Below are positions 32,609 to 41,304 of a DNA stretch of 64,000 nt, piece after piece. Below the pieces are notes generated by a model that was given only the letters and a program-made list of their open reading frames with translations, was not told where the DNA came from and ran no database searches. Source of the DNA: Flavobacteriaceae bacterium UBA1903 (GTDB lineage: Bacteria > Bacteroidota > Bacteroidia > Flavobacteriales > Flavobacteriaceae). The translations under genes were made by a program, and so were the position numbers. Each line of letters begins with the position of its first letter. Position 1 is the stretch's first letter. The stretch spans positions 125,063-189,062 of the forward strand of contig DDGL01000003.1 in the NCBI GenBank assembly GCA_002337605.1. The letters are read 5' to 3'.

Positions 32609-33814
32609 ATGATACCGCCAACTATACCTCACAACGAACAAGATCGCCTTACAGCTTTAAGAAGTTACGGAATTCTCTACACAAACAAAGAAGAAGAATA
32701 CGACCAGATAACCGATTTAGCTGCGCATATTACCGATATGCCTATTTCACTTATTTCTTTAGTTGATGAAGACGAAGTTTGGTTTAAATCTTCCCGGGGA
32801 ATGGATCTTTGCAGTAGCGATCGTGCTATTTCATTTTGTAGTTATACTGTTGGCTCAACCGAGCCTACGTTAGTAATTACTAACACCAGAGATCACAAAG
32901 ATTTTAAAGACCATCCCTACGCTAAATTAGCTGAAAACCCCATAATTTTTTATGCGGGTGTTTGTTTGGTAGACAAAGACGGTCATAAACTTGGCACGCT
33001 TTGCGTCATAGATAACAAGCCTAATAAAATTTCAGAAAAACAACTGAATGGATTAAAAAAACTAGCCAAACAAGTAGTGAAATTGATTGAGCTGCATAGT
33101 GCCAACGTTATTTTAAAAAATGTCCAAACGACTCTTGAGACAAAGAATAACGATTTAAAAAACTTTGCAGGGGTTGTTTCCCACGATATGAAAATGCCCC
33201 TGGCCAATATTATTGTTACCACCGATATTTTAAAAGCCAAATACGCCAGCCAGTTAGATAAGCAGGCCATAGAATATTTAACATACTTAAAGCAAAGCTG
33301 CTTTACATTAAGCGACTATATTACGGGGCTTTTAAATCATTACGAGAGTGATAATTTAGCTGAAGGAAACAAGGAGAACTTTGATATTCAGCATCTTTTA
33401 GAAGAAATTATCGAGCTGTTGAATATTAATATAAACTGTGAAATTAACCTTCCGGACAATAACTTTGATCTACATTGCAACCGGGCAGCCTTAGAACAAA
33501 TTTTTTTAAATTTAATAGGAAATAGTTTAAAGTACAATGATAAAGATAAAATTGTCATAGACATTGAAGCAGATAGCAGAGTAGGCAACTACTTTTTTAA
33601 AGTTACCGATAACGGTATTGGCATTCCGAAAGATAAGCAAAAGGAAGTGTTTGAATTATTTTCTACTACAGGTGACGTAGATAGAAATGGAAAAAAAGGA
33701 AGTGGTATAGGCCTTTCTACTGTAAAAAAATTAGTTACAAGTCTTGATGGCGAAATCTCCATCCTTCCAGGGAACAACCAAGGTACCACTATTGAATTTT
33801 ATATAAAACATTAA
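32609..33814 (+). CDS. GAF-domain histidine kinase (first of a tandem pair)
   Basis: This 401-residue kinase has no membrane helix, so it is cytoplasmic. The N-terminal GAF domain (about 25-165) is followed by a short coiled coil, the phosphoacceptor box VVSHDMKMPLAN (H192), then N-box LIGNSLKYN, G1 DNGIGIP and G2 GSGIGLS of the HATPase domain. It has no receiver domain and no response-regulator gene is nearby. It shares the same architecture and similar sequence with the next gene, so the pair came from duplication. The signal is unknown; a small molecule or redox state sensed by GAF is possible. Confidence 0.93.
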   Translation: MIPPTIPHNEQDRLTALRSYGILYTNKEEEYDQITDLAAHITDMPISLISLVDEDEVWFKSSRGMDLCSSDRAISFCSYTVGSTEPTLVITNTRDHKDFKDHPYAKLAENPIIFYAGVCLVDKDGHKLGTLCVIDNKPNKISEKQLNGLKKLAKQVVKLIELHSANVILKNVQTTLETKNNDLKNFAGVVSHDMKMPLANIIVTTDILKAKYASQLDKQAIEYLTYLKQSCFTLSDYITGLLNHYESDNLAEGNKENFDIQHLLEEIIELLNININCEINLPDNNFDLHCNRAALEQIFLNLIGNSLKYNDKDKIVIDIEADSRVGNYFFKVTDNGIGIPKDKQKEVFELFSTTGDVDRNGKKGSGIGLSTVKKLVTSLDGEISILPGNNQGTTIEFYIKH

Positions 33815-33908
33815 ATGCTTTATAAGCTTTCTACAAAACTTTGTTAAAGCATGTTCCGTATATGTTCAGATTAACAATCTTTGAAAAAACCTATTTGCAA
33901 TACAACAT

Positions 33909-35105
33909 ATGATATCCCCACAGTTTCCCCATAATGAACAAGAAAGGTTAAAAGAGGTTGAATCCTATAGTCTTTTAGACACATTACCCGAACAAGAGTA
34001 TGACGACATAACCGAATTAATTGCAAGTCTGTGCGATACCCCAATATCCCTGGTAACTCTTTTAGACGCAGACCGGAATTTTTTGAAATCACATCACGGT
34101 GTTCCTTTTAATGAATCACCAAGAGCTATTTCATTTTGTGGACATGCCATCCTGGAACCCCATGATATTTTTGTTGTGGAAGACGCAAGAATAGACCCGC
34201 GCTTTGCAGATAACCCCGTCGTTAAAGAACACGATGCTATTTTTTATGCCGGAGCACCGCTACGTACTCAAAACGGATATCCGCTTGGCACTCTGTGTGT
34301 TTTTGATACCAAGCCGCGAAAGTTAACTGAAAAGCAAAAGACCATTATTGTTGCTATGGCCAAACAAGTAGTAAAATTATTTGAATTGCACAGAAATAAC
34401 AACTTACTAGAAACTAATAAAGCGCTCTTAGAGCAACGAAATCAAAATTTAAAGAATTTTGCAGGATTGGTATCTCATGATTTAAAATCACCCCTGGGCA
34501 CTATAACATCCCTGGCCAAACTCCTGCGGGAAGAATACAACCCAAAATTTGATGTAACTGGAATTCAATACCTCGATTATATTGAAGAGTCCTCGCTTAC
34601 CCTCAACAAATATGTTGATGGGATGCTGGGGTATTATAAAAGTGACGATTTACTTGAGGAAAGAAAAAAAGAGATACCTCTCCAGTCTATTTACGAAGAA
34701 ATAGAAGACATCCTCTTTGTAGATAATGCAGAATTTAAGCACCCAAAAGACGACATAACCATTAAAGTGAACGAACCTGCTCTACTACAAATTTTTATAA
34801 ACCTGGTAGGAAATGCACTTAAATACAATCACCATGACGTGCCGTTTATCACCTCAACGTTCTCCGAAACCGATTCGCATTATATATTTACCGTAGGTGA
34901 CAATGGAATTGGTATTGATCAGGAAAAACAGGAGATAATATTTCAACTCTTTAAAACAGCAGATGAAAAAGACAGGCACGGAGAAAAAGGCTCAGGGATA
35001 GGGCTGGCAACGGTTTTAAACCTTGTCACCAAACTCGGAGGGACTATTTCTTTGGATTCAGAATTACAAAAGGGAACAACTTTCACCTTTACAATAAAGA
35101 AGTAG
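33909..35105 (+). CDS. GAF-domain histidine kinase (second of a tandem pair)
   Basis: This 398-residue cytoplasmic kinase is paralogous to the preceding one. It has a GAF domain at about 25-160 (opening FPHNEQERLKEVESYSLLDT, with the AISFCGHAI strand), phosphoacceptor box LVSHDLKSPLGT with H190, N-box LVGNALKYN, G1 DNGIGID and G2 GSGIGLA. The first 20 residues are nearly the same in both paralogs (P-H-N-E-Q-x-R-L). The spacing of 94 bases leaves room for a separate promoter. No cognate response regulator is visible. Confidence 0.93.
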   Translation: MISPQFPHNEQERLKEVESYSLLDTLPEQEYDDITELIASLCDTPISLVTLLDADRNFLKSHHGVPFNESPRAISFCGHAILEPHDIFVVEDARIDPRFADNPVVKEHDAIFYAGAPLRTQNGYPLGTLCVFDTKPRKLTEKQKTIIVAMAKQVVKLFELHRNNNLLETNKALLEQRNQNLKNFAGLVSHDLKSPLGTITSLAKLLREEYNPKFDVTGIQYLDYIEESSLTLNKYVDGMLGYYKSDDLLEERKKEIPLQSIYEEIEDILFVDNAEFKHPKDDITIKVNEPALLQIFINLVGNALKYNHHDVPFITSTFSETDSHYIFTVGDNGIGIDQEKQEIIFQLFKTADEKDRHGEKGSGIGLATVLNLVTKLGGTISLDSELQKGTTFTFTIKK

Positions 35106-35126
35106 CGGTTTTTCCAAACCATTTTT

Positions 35127-35134
35127 TATCTTTG
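35127..35134 (+). promoter_or_regulatory. TATCTTTG promoter element before the BatA-type gene
   Basis: TATCTTTG (followed by GG) matches TAnnTTTG. It is 17 bases before the start codon at 35152. Confidence 0.5.
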
Positions 35135-35151
35135 GGCAATCATAATAGCCC

Positions 35152-37077
35152 ATGCAGTTTAAACACCCAGAACTTCTCTACGCACTATTTTTACTGCTCA
35201 TCCCTATTTTTATTCATCTTTTTCAATTACGGAAGTTTCATAAGATAGCCTTTACCAATGTAGCTTTTCTTAAAAAAGTGAACATTCAAACCCGTAAAAG
35301 TTCTACGCTTAAAAAATGGCTTACCCTTTTACTTAGGTTAGCAGCATTGGCTTGTATTATCCTGGCTTTTGCACAGCCTTTCACAGCTTCCAAAACAGCA
35401 CTTACTACCCAAAAAGAAACTGTTGTCTATATAGATAACAGTTTTAGTATGCAGGCCAAAGGCGCTAATGGTCCACTATTGCAACGCGCTATACAGCAAT
35501 TATATGCCCAGGCCACAGGAAGCGAAACACTAAGCTGGCTTACCAATTCAGAAACACAACAAAATGCCAGCATTCAGGAGTTTAAGGCTGCCCTGCTGGA
35601 TATGCCCTACAGTGCCAACCAATTAACTACGGAAGAAGTACTACTAAAGGCCAATCAGTTATTTTCCAAAGATGAGGGTGTTACCAAACGATTGTTATGG
35701 GTTTCAGACTTTCAAACAACCGAAGTGTTTCCTAAAGCTCCTACAGACATCTCGGTAGAAGCCGTACAACTACGCCCTGAAACCTATAATAACATTAGTA
35801 TAGACTCTGTATATGTTGCCTCCAGAAGTACTACCTCAACAAAATTGAACGTGGTTGTTTCAGCTCAGGGAGACGTTGCTCCTTCTATTCCTGTCTCGTT
35901 GTTTAACGGTACATCGCTTACAGCTAAAAGTGCTGTGGACTTTTCAGAAAAACAAGAAAACACCCTCACGTTCGATATTGAAGATGTCCAAACTTTTAAA
36001 GGGAAGCTTAGTATTGAAGACCCTAACCTTACCTATGATAATTCATTATATTTCAGTATAAACACCACAAAGAAGATTAAAGTGCTCTCCATTTCCGGCA
36101 CGAACAGCTCCTTTCTACAACGTATTTTTGAAAACCCCGAATTTGAATATACCGCCCAGACAGATACCAGTGCCGACTATAATATATTCACGGAACAAAA
36201 TTTTATTATCCTTAATGAAGTTACGTCCATTCCAGCTTCATTACGAACTGCACTAATAGATTTTGTAGCTAAAGGAGGAAGCTTGTTTGTAATACCCTCA
36301 GATAAAGCGATACTAACAGAGTACAACGCTTTGCTAACTACATTAGGAACCGGAGCGTATGGTGCGTATGTAAATCAGGAAAAGAACATCACACAAATTG
36401 TTTTCTCCCATCCTTTGTACAAAGAAGTTTTTGAGAAGCAGGTAGTCAATTTTCAGTACCCAAAAGTAAACAACTTTTATACCTATTCTACAAACGCCAC
36501 TGCTGTGTTAAAGTTTGAAGACAACAGTCCTTTTATTACGCAAAGCGGCAATGTGTACACCAGCGCCGCACCCCTCCATACCGAAAACAGTAATTTTAAA
36601 AACTCACCCCTTATTGTGCCTACACTTTACAATATGGCACAGCAGAGTTTACCGCTTTCCAAATTGTATTACACCACTGGAGAAACCAATACATTTGCCG
36701 TACCAGTAAAATTAATACAAGACGAAATCCTGACTCTAACAGATAGTATTTCTAGTTTTGTCCCGCTTCAGCAAACCAAGGCAACCAATGTTATAGTTAC
36801 TACTACCGAAGAACCTGCAAGGGCTGGAATCTTTCAGGTTAAGAATAAAGACCAATACATAGAAGATATAAGCTATAATTACAACCGAAGCGAGAGCAAC
36901 TTACACTACTTAGATATTGCGGACTGGCAAGGTGTTAGAAGTTATACTACTATTGAAGCTTTGTTCGATACTTTAAATGAAGAAAGCAGTATTAACAGCT
37001 TTTGGAAATGGTTTGCTATTTTTGCTTTACTGTTCTTACTTCTTGAAATGTTAGTACTGAAATTTTATAAACACTAA
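35152..37077 (+). CDS. BatA-type membrane protein with VWA-like domain
   Basis: This is a 641-residue membrane protein. It begins with the BatA N-terminal signature MQFKHPELLYALFLLLIPI (helix 1) and FRKFHKIAFTNVAFLKK-like sequence. A second helix (about 60-80) leads to a large extracytoplasmic part that starts with a VWA-type strand, VVYIDNSFSMQAKG (metal-site DxSxS degenerate to DNSFS). A final helix (about 615-635) is followed by a short basic tail. It may take part in MoxR/Bat-type envelope maturation. The dihydroorotase-like gene begins 2 bases after its stop (TAATTATG), so the two are in one transcript. Confidence 0.87.
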   Translation: MQFKHPELLYALFLLLIPIFIHLFQLRKFHKIAFTNVAFLKKVNIQTRKSSTLKKWLTLLLRLAALACIILAFAQPFTASKTALTTQKETVVYIDNSFSMQAKGANGPLLQRAIQQLYAQATGSETLSWLTNSETQQNASIQEFKAALLDMPYSANQLTTEEVLLKANQLFSKDEGVTKRLLWVSDFQTTEVFPKAPTDISVEAVQLRPETYNNISIDSVYVASRSTTSTKLNVVVSAQGDVAPSIPVSLFNGTSLTAKSAVDFSEKQENTLTFDIEDVQTFKGKLSIEDPNLTYDNSLYFSINTTKKIKVLSISGTNSSFLQRIFENPEFEYTAQTDTSADYNIFTEQNFIILNEVTSIPASLRTALIDFVAKGGSLFVIPSDKAILTEYNALLTTLGTGAYGAYVNQEKNITQIVFSHPLYKEVFEKQVVNFQYPKVNNFYTYSTNATAVLKFEDNSPFITQSGNVYTSAAPLHTENSNFKNSPLIVPTLYNMAQQSLPLSKLYYTTGETNTFAVPVKLIQDEILTLTDSISSFVPLQQTKATNVIVTTTEEPARAGIFQVKNKDQYIEDISYNYNRSESNLHYLDIADWQGVRSYTTIEALFDTLNEESSINSFWKWFAIFALLFLLLEMLVLKFYKH

Positions 37078-37079
37078 TT

Positions 37080-38336
37080 ATGAGTGCAACGCTATTTAAA
37101 AACGCCACCATCGTAGATTATTCAAGCGAACATCATCTTAAAAAAAGAGATGTTTTAGTGGAAAAAGGAGTCATAAAAAAAATAGCAAGTACTATTTCTG
37201 AACCTAAAGCGAAAGAAATAAAATTCAAAAATCTGCATATTTCGCAAGGCTGGTTCGATAGCAGCGTGTGTTTTGGCGAACCAGGGTACGAAGACAGGGA
37301 AACTATTGCTAATGGTCTTAAGACTGCGGCACGTTCTGGATTTACAGCTATTGCCTTAAACGCCCTCACGCTACCCATTGTAGACAGTAAGTCCGGGATT
37401 CAGTATGTGAAGGGTAAAAGTATTGGAAATGCCGTAGCTGTGTATCCCGTTGGAGCACTTACCGTACAGGCACAAGGAAAAGATCTCGCCGAATTATTCG
37501 ATATGAAATCGGAAGGTGCGGTTTCTTTTTACGACTATCAGCTACCAATTGAAAATGCTAATCTGCTGAAAATCGCGCTCCAATACACACAAAATTTTGA
37601 AGGGCTGGTACAATCTTTTCCTATGGATCCCTCTATCTCCAGAAAAGGATTGGTAAACGAAGAAATAAACAGTACAAAGTTAGGCTTAAAAGGAATCCCG
37701 GCACTTTCAGAAGAATTACAACTAACGCGGGATTTATACCTTTTGGAATACACCGGCGGTAGCTTGCACATACCAACGATTTCAACTAAAAAATCGGTAC
37801 AATTGATCAAAGACGCTAAAAAGAAAGGGCTGGATGTAAGCTGTAGCGTTGCTATCAACAACCTGTGCTTAACAGACGACGAACTGGATGGCTTTGACAC
37901 GCATTACAAGCTGTTACCCCCCCTACGCACCCAACAAGATATAAAAGCACTATTAAAAGGGCTGAAAGACGGTGTGATTGATGGGGTAACCAGCAACCAC
38001 GACCCAAGAATCATAGAAGACAAAAAAACCGAATTTGATCATGCCGCCTTTGGGAGTATAGGATTGGAAAGTTGTTTTGGCGCATTAAACCAGGCTACAG
38101 ATATGGAAATTGCGATCAAAGCCCTTAATGGACTTAAATCCAGATTTGGTGTGGAAACACTTCCTATCACCGAGGGGTCCAAAGCAAATTTTACACTATT
38201 TAATCCCGAAGGAACAACAGAGTTTTCTGAAGCTGACATTACTTCCACCTCCAAAAATGCTGCGATGCTTGGCAAAACAGTAAAAGGGAAGGTCTACGGA
38301 ATTGTTAATAATACAAAAGTAGTTTTAAATGAATAA
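37080..38336 (+). CDS. Dihydroorotase-like protein lacking the metal-binding HxH
   Basis: This 418-residue amidohydrolase of the dihydroorotase group has the fold but not the chemistry signature. Where active enzymes have D-x-H-x-H-x-R-x-P-G, it reads GWFDSSVCFGEPG, so the two histidines are replaced by S62 and C64, while D60 and the EPG remain. Later landmarks are TSNHDPRIIEDKKTEFDHAAFGSIGLE near 300. It may be an inactive partner of an active aspartate transcarbamoylase or dihydroorotase, or it may have a new role. Many flavobacteria have such a protein; it is usually labelled dihydroorotase. It overlaps the next gene by 8 bases. Confidence 0.85.
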   Translation: MSATLFKNATIVDYSSEHHLKKRDVLVEKGVIKKIASTISEPKAKEIKFKNLHISQGWFDSSVCFGEPGYEDRETIANGLKTAARSGFTAIALNALTLPIVDSKSGIQYVKGKSIGNAVAVYPVGALTVQAQGKDLAELFDMKSEGAVSFYDYQLPIENANLLKIALQYTQNFEGLVQSFPMDPSISRKGLVNEEINSTKLGLKGIPALSEELQLTRDLYLLEYTGGSLHIPTISTKKSVQLIKDAKKKGLDVSCSVAINNLCLTDDELDGFDTHYKLLPPLRTQQDIKALLKGLKDGVIDGVTSNHDPRIIEDKKTEFDHAAFGSIGLESCFGALNQATDMEIAIKALNGLKSRFGVETLPITEGSKANFTLFNPEGTTEFSEADITSTSKNAAMLGKTVKGKVYGIVNNTKVVLNE

Positions 38337-38649
38337 GGCTCCTGCAGGTAAAACCAAGGCTGTAATCGCATACATCACCTTTATCGGCTTCTTTATTGCG
38401 GTCACTATGAACAAAGATAAGCCCGAGGCGTTTGCTACATTTCACATTAAAAATATGTTTGGTTTGTTGCTTATGCTACTGGTAGCCGTTGTGACTCAAT
38501 TTCATATAAATTTGCTGGCCGGAGACATATTGTATTGGATATCAGTAGCTTTTTGGGCGTTTTCTTTAGCAATGGCTGCTACAAATAAAAAGGCTGGAGT
38601 TCCATTTTTAAGTAGGAAGTTTCAGACTTGGTTTACATTTTTAGGATAG
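38329..38649 (+). CDS. Small three-helix membrane protein (paralog A)
   Basis: This 106-residue protein has hydrophobic segments at about 10-27, 41-60 and 66-84, with MNKDKPEAFATFHIKNMFG between the first and second. The pattern, with an N-terminal GKT-AV-IAYITFIG, resembles DUF4870/Tic20-like proteins. Its ATG overlaps the end of the dihydroorotase-like gene (ATGAATAA, 8 bases), so it is translationally coupled. A paralog follows 32 bases later. Function unknown. Confidence 0.78.
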   Translation: MNKAPAGKTKAVIAYITFIGFFIAVTMNKDKPEAFATFHIKNMFGLLLMLLVAVVTQFHINLLAGDILYWISVAFWAFSLAMAATNKKAGVPFLSRKFQTWFTFLG

Positions 38650-38681
38650 AATTACTATCTTTAAAAAAACCAAAACTAACC

Positions 38682-39026
38682 ATGGAAAATTCTAACACTG
38701 TTGAAGAAGGCAAAACCATTGCTATAATTTCATATGTAACTCTTATTGGTCTTATCATTGCCATAGTCATGAACAATGACAAAAAAAATAGTTTTGCCAG
38801 TTACCACATCAGGCAAAGTATTGGCATTATTGTTTTATACATCTTGCTTGGGATTTTCTTTTATATTTTGTCTTTCATTGTATACATACCATTTTTATCA
38901 ACAATTTTATATATAGGGGTGTTCGTTCTTTGGATTTTAGGGATCCTGGCAGCCGTACAAGGTGAAACTAAGCCTGTACCGCTGGTAGGCGAAAAATTTC
39001 AGGAATGGTTTAAAAGTATTGGTTAA
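38682..39026 (+). CDS. Small three-helix membrane protein (paralog B)
   Basis: This 114-residue membrane protein is similar to the preceding one: EEGKTIAIISYVTLIGLIIAIVMN aligns with its N-terminus, and NSFASYHIRQSIG with its loop. It has hydrophobic segments at about 10-28, 45-80 and 83-95, and ends with GEKFQEWFKSIG. The ATG at 38682 starts MENSNTVEEGKT; the longer frame upstream runs into the previous gene and is unlikely. It is DUF4870-like. The two paralogs lie in tandem with the same orientation. Function unknown. Confidence 0.78.
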   Translation: MENSNTVEEGKTIAIISYVTLIGLIIAIVMNNDKKNSFASYHIRQSIGIIVLYILLGIFFYILSFIVYIPFLSTILYIGVFVLWILGILAAVQGETKPVPLVGEKFQEWFKSIG

Positions 39027-39101
39027 ACACTAATTCAACATCCCTATTTGAGGCCGCAGTTTTGTAACTTGCGGCTTCTTTTATTTTTACTATATTTTAC
39101 A

Positions 39102-39758
39102 ATGAAAAAACAAACACTTTCCCTGGAACACAACATTAGATTTGCTGATCCTTCAATTGAAAATCCACCTGTAATCATTATGCTGCACGGCTTTGGAAGC
39201 GATGAAAACGATTTATTTTCATTTGCCACCGAACTGCCTAAAGAATACACCATCATCTCCCTGAAAGCTCCCATTCCAATGCAGCCCTATGGAAACGCCT
39301 GGTACAATATTTACTTTGACGATGCCAACGGAAAATTTAGTGATGACGAGCAAGCTATTGCTTCACGGGATCTAGTTGTAAAATGCATAGATGAAATTAT
39401 TGAAGCCTATCAAGTTTCCAAAGAAGACGTAACCCTTTTAGGATTTAGCCAGGGCACTATTTTAAGCTTTGCAATAGCGTTAAGTTATCCTGAAAAAGTA
39501 CAACGGGTAGTGGGTCTAAGCGGATATGTAAATGAAGGTATTCTAAAAGCAGGCTTTGAAGACAACGATTTCAGCAATTTAAAAGTGTATAGCTCTCACG
39601 GAAGTGCAGACCAGGTAATCCCTGTTTCCTGGGCGCAAAGAACAAAGCCATTTTTAGAGAATTTAAACATTCCGTGCAAGTACTCCGAATTTCCGGTTGG
39701 CCACGGCGTAGCACCTCAAAACTTTTATGAATTGAAAGAATGGCTGGAGCGTAACTAA
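39102..39758 (+). CDS. Phospholipase/carboxylesterase family alpha/beta hydrolase
   Basis: This 218-residue serine hydrolase has no signal peptide and is likely cytoplasmic. HGFGSDENDLFSFA carries the oxyanion-hole region; LLGFSQGTILSFAIA is the nucleophile elbow with GFSQG serine. The aspartate is probably in GSADQVIPV and the histidine in PVGHGVAP. The family (acyl-protein thioesterase/YpfH-like) cleaves short-chain esters or thioesters. The start ATG 39102 is chosen because it begins MKKQTLSLEHN; the longer frame is not conserved-looking. Single gene. Confidence 0.9.
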   Translation: MKKQTLSLEHNIRFADPSIENPPVIIMLHGFGSDENDLFSFATELPKEYTIISLKAPIPMQPYGNAWYNIYFDDANGKFSDDEQAIASRDLVVKCIDEIIEAYQVSKEDVTLLGFSQGTILSFAIALSYPEKVQRVVGLSGYVNEGILKAGFEDNDFSNLKVYSSHGSADQVIPVSWAQRTKPFLENLNIPCKYSEFPVGHGVAPQNFYELKEWLERN

Positions 39759-39896
39759 ACTGAAATTAGAAACTCCTGTAACAGGTTAAGAACAAAAAAA
39801 GATCGCTTTGCTAAAAGAAAAACGTATGGCAAGAAACCTAAAAATTACAAAGCTTCAGTTATTCGAAACTTTGCAGGTTGCCAACTACCGACTATC

Positions 39897-39921
39897 AACT
39901 ATTAACTATTAACTATTAACT
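39897..39921. repeat. Tandem 7-mer AACTATT
   Basis: AACTATT is repeated three times in a row (39897-39917) followed by a partial copy. It ends at the stop codon of the minus-strand gene at 39920. It is short, low-complexity sequence, perhaps from slippage. Confidence 0.6.
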
Positions 39922-40414
39922 AATTAGGATATAAAACTCCCTCTATAGTTCGCAAAGAGAGTTGGTTGTCTTCTTCAAAGAAATATTCAATAAGTACTTC
40001 TCCCCAGTAGGTACCGTCACTAAAATCTGCAATGATCCAGCGGTGGTTTAAAAACTTAACTTTATTAATGCGCATCGTTCCTTCCATCCCTTCAACAGGT
40101 ACGAGTGGGTTGCCATTATCTGCTACGTTCATATCGTAAATCTGGTCACGTACCTGGTTTTGAACATCCTGTGCTTCCAGTCCAAGGTTTTCCAGATAGG
40201 TCATGGCCTTATCGTTCTTCATTAAGTTGAAATAGTTTAATTCCAGAATAACATCGTCTTGCATATTTAATAAAGAATCTGACTCCTTTTTCTGTTGGGT
40301 TAAACTACTGATTTGCTTTTCCTGATTTTCAAAAATGGACTTTTCATTCATATATTGAAATATGATAAAGAGTACAGCAAAGAAAAACAGGTACATAAAT
40401 ATTTTATTTTTCAT
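39920..40414 (-). CDS. Membrane-anchored protein of unknown function
   Basis: This 164-residue protein has one N-terminal hydrophobic segment (about residues 5-20) and then a coiled-coil-like stretch (about 24-60: NEKSIFENQEKQISSLTQQKKE). The C-terminal domain (about 85-164) is beta-rich, with INKVKFLNHRWIIADFSDGTYWGEVLIEY. It therefore looks like a membrane-anchored protein with the domain outside. I do not recognise a named family. It lies 34 bases behind the MBL-hydrolase gene in the same direction and probably shares its transcript. Confidence 0.75.
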   Translation of the reverse strand: MKNKIFMYLFFFAVLFIIFQYMNEKSIFENQEKQISSLTQQKKESDSLLNMQDDVILELNYFNLMKNDKAMTYLENLGLEAQDVQNQVRDQIYDMNVADNGNPLVPVEGMEGTMRINKVKFLNHRWIIADFSDGTYWGEVLIEYFFEEDNQLSLRTIEGVLYPN

Positions 40415-40447
40415 TTTAGTTAGATTATAAGAGTTATAGAATGCTTA

Positions 40448-41224
40448 TTAAACAGAAATTTTTAACCCATCGTATGCCAGGTAAACATTTTTTGGTAAAC
40501 GGGCTTCTACTTCTTCGTGAAAGCCCAACAAATGACTTATATGCGTGAAATAAGTCACCTTTGGATTTATTCTTTCCACCAATGCCAGCGCTTCATCCAG
40601 GTTTAGATGCGAGTAGTGTGGTTTCTCTCGCAGACAACTTAAGACCAGCACTTCGGTATTTTTAATTTTTTCAAGTTCAGCGTCGGAAATTGTTTTCATA
40701 TCGGTTAAATACGTAAAGCCGTCAATTTTAAAACCCAAAACAGGCAATTTACCATGTAAGAACTCAATGGGGGTTACTTCTTTATTAGCTAATTGAAACG
40801 ACTCATTCTTCGACACTTCAATTTCTGCAATCGTGGGAGCACCGGGGTATTTATTTTCAGTTTCAAAAATATAGGCAAATCGTTGGTGCAACGAAGTAAA
40901 AACCCGCTTGTGCGTATAAAAATCTACGTGCCCCTTCTGGAAAGAGAATGGCCGGATATCGTCCAGGCCAGCAGTATGGTCACTATGCTCGTGGGTAAGA
41001 AGAATTCCGTCAATACATGGCACCTTTTCTCGCAACATTTGCTGCCTGAAATCTGGTCCACAATCTATCACATATCTATACTCCTCCCACTCCAGCATTA
41101 CTGAAACGCGCAATCTTTTATCCTTTAGGTCGCTACTTAAACAAACGGGATGGGTACTCCCAATTACAGGAATTCCCTGTGAAGTTCCAGTGCCTAAAAA
41201 TGTAATGGTAAGCTCACTTTTCAT
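40448..41224 (-). CDS. MBL-fold metal-dependent hydrolase (PhnP-like)
   Basis: This is a 258-residue metallo-beta-lactamase-fold hydrolase. From the chosen start the metal motif THEHSDH lies at H78-x-H80-x-D82-H83, with more ligands in YVIDCGPDF, LHGKLPVLGF, YLTDMKTIS and the late YFTHISHLLG. It opens with TITFLGTGTSQGIPVIGS, typical of the group that includes PhnP cyclic phosphodiesterases. ATG 41224 is preferred over the GTG two codons upstream. It is followed, 34 bases on, by an anchored protein of unknown function. The natural substrate is not known. Confidence 0.9.
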   Translation of the reverse strand: MKSELTITFLGTGTSQGIPVIGSTHPVCLSSDLKDKRLRVSVMLEWEEYRYVIDCGPDFRQQMLREKVPCIDGILLTHEHSDHTAGLDDIRPFSFQKGHVDFYTHKRVFTSLHQRFAYIFETENKYPGAPTIAEIEVSKNESFQLANKEVTPIEFLHGKLPVLGFKIDGFTYLTDMKTISDAELEKIKNTEVLVLSCLREKPHYSHLNLDEALALVERINPKVTYFTHISHLLGFHEEVEARLPKNVYLAYDGLKISV

Positions 41225-41271
41225 TAGCACAAAAATAACAGTAATTTTTTTAGTTTGCTTTGCCTATTCGT

Positions 41272-41279
41272 TACCTTTG
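41272..41279 (+). promoter_or_regulatory. TACCTTTG promoter element
   Basis: TACCTTTG matches TAnnTTTG. It lies 25 bases before the start of the 486-residue conserved protein. TTTG sequences at 41254 and 41259 lie upstream but with short spacing. Confidence 0.5.
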
Positions 41280-41304
41280 TTACAGCACATTTAAATAGTG
41301 TACT

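Noticed and set aside
39897..39921. CRISPR-like or satellite repeat
   Set aside because: Only three to four copies of a 7-mer, no spacers and no cas genes; most likely replication slippage.
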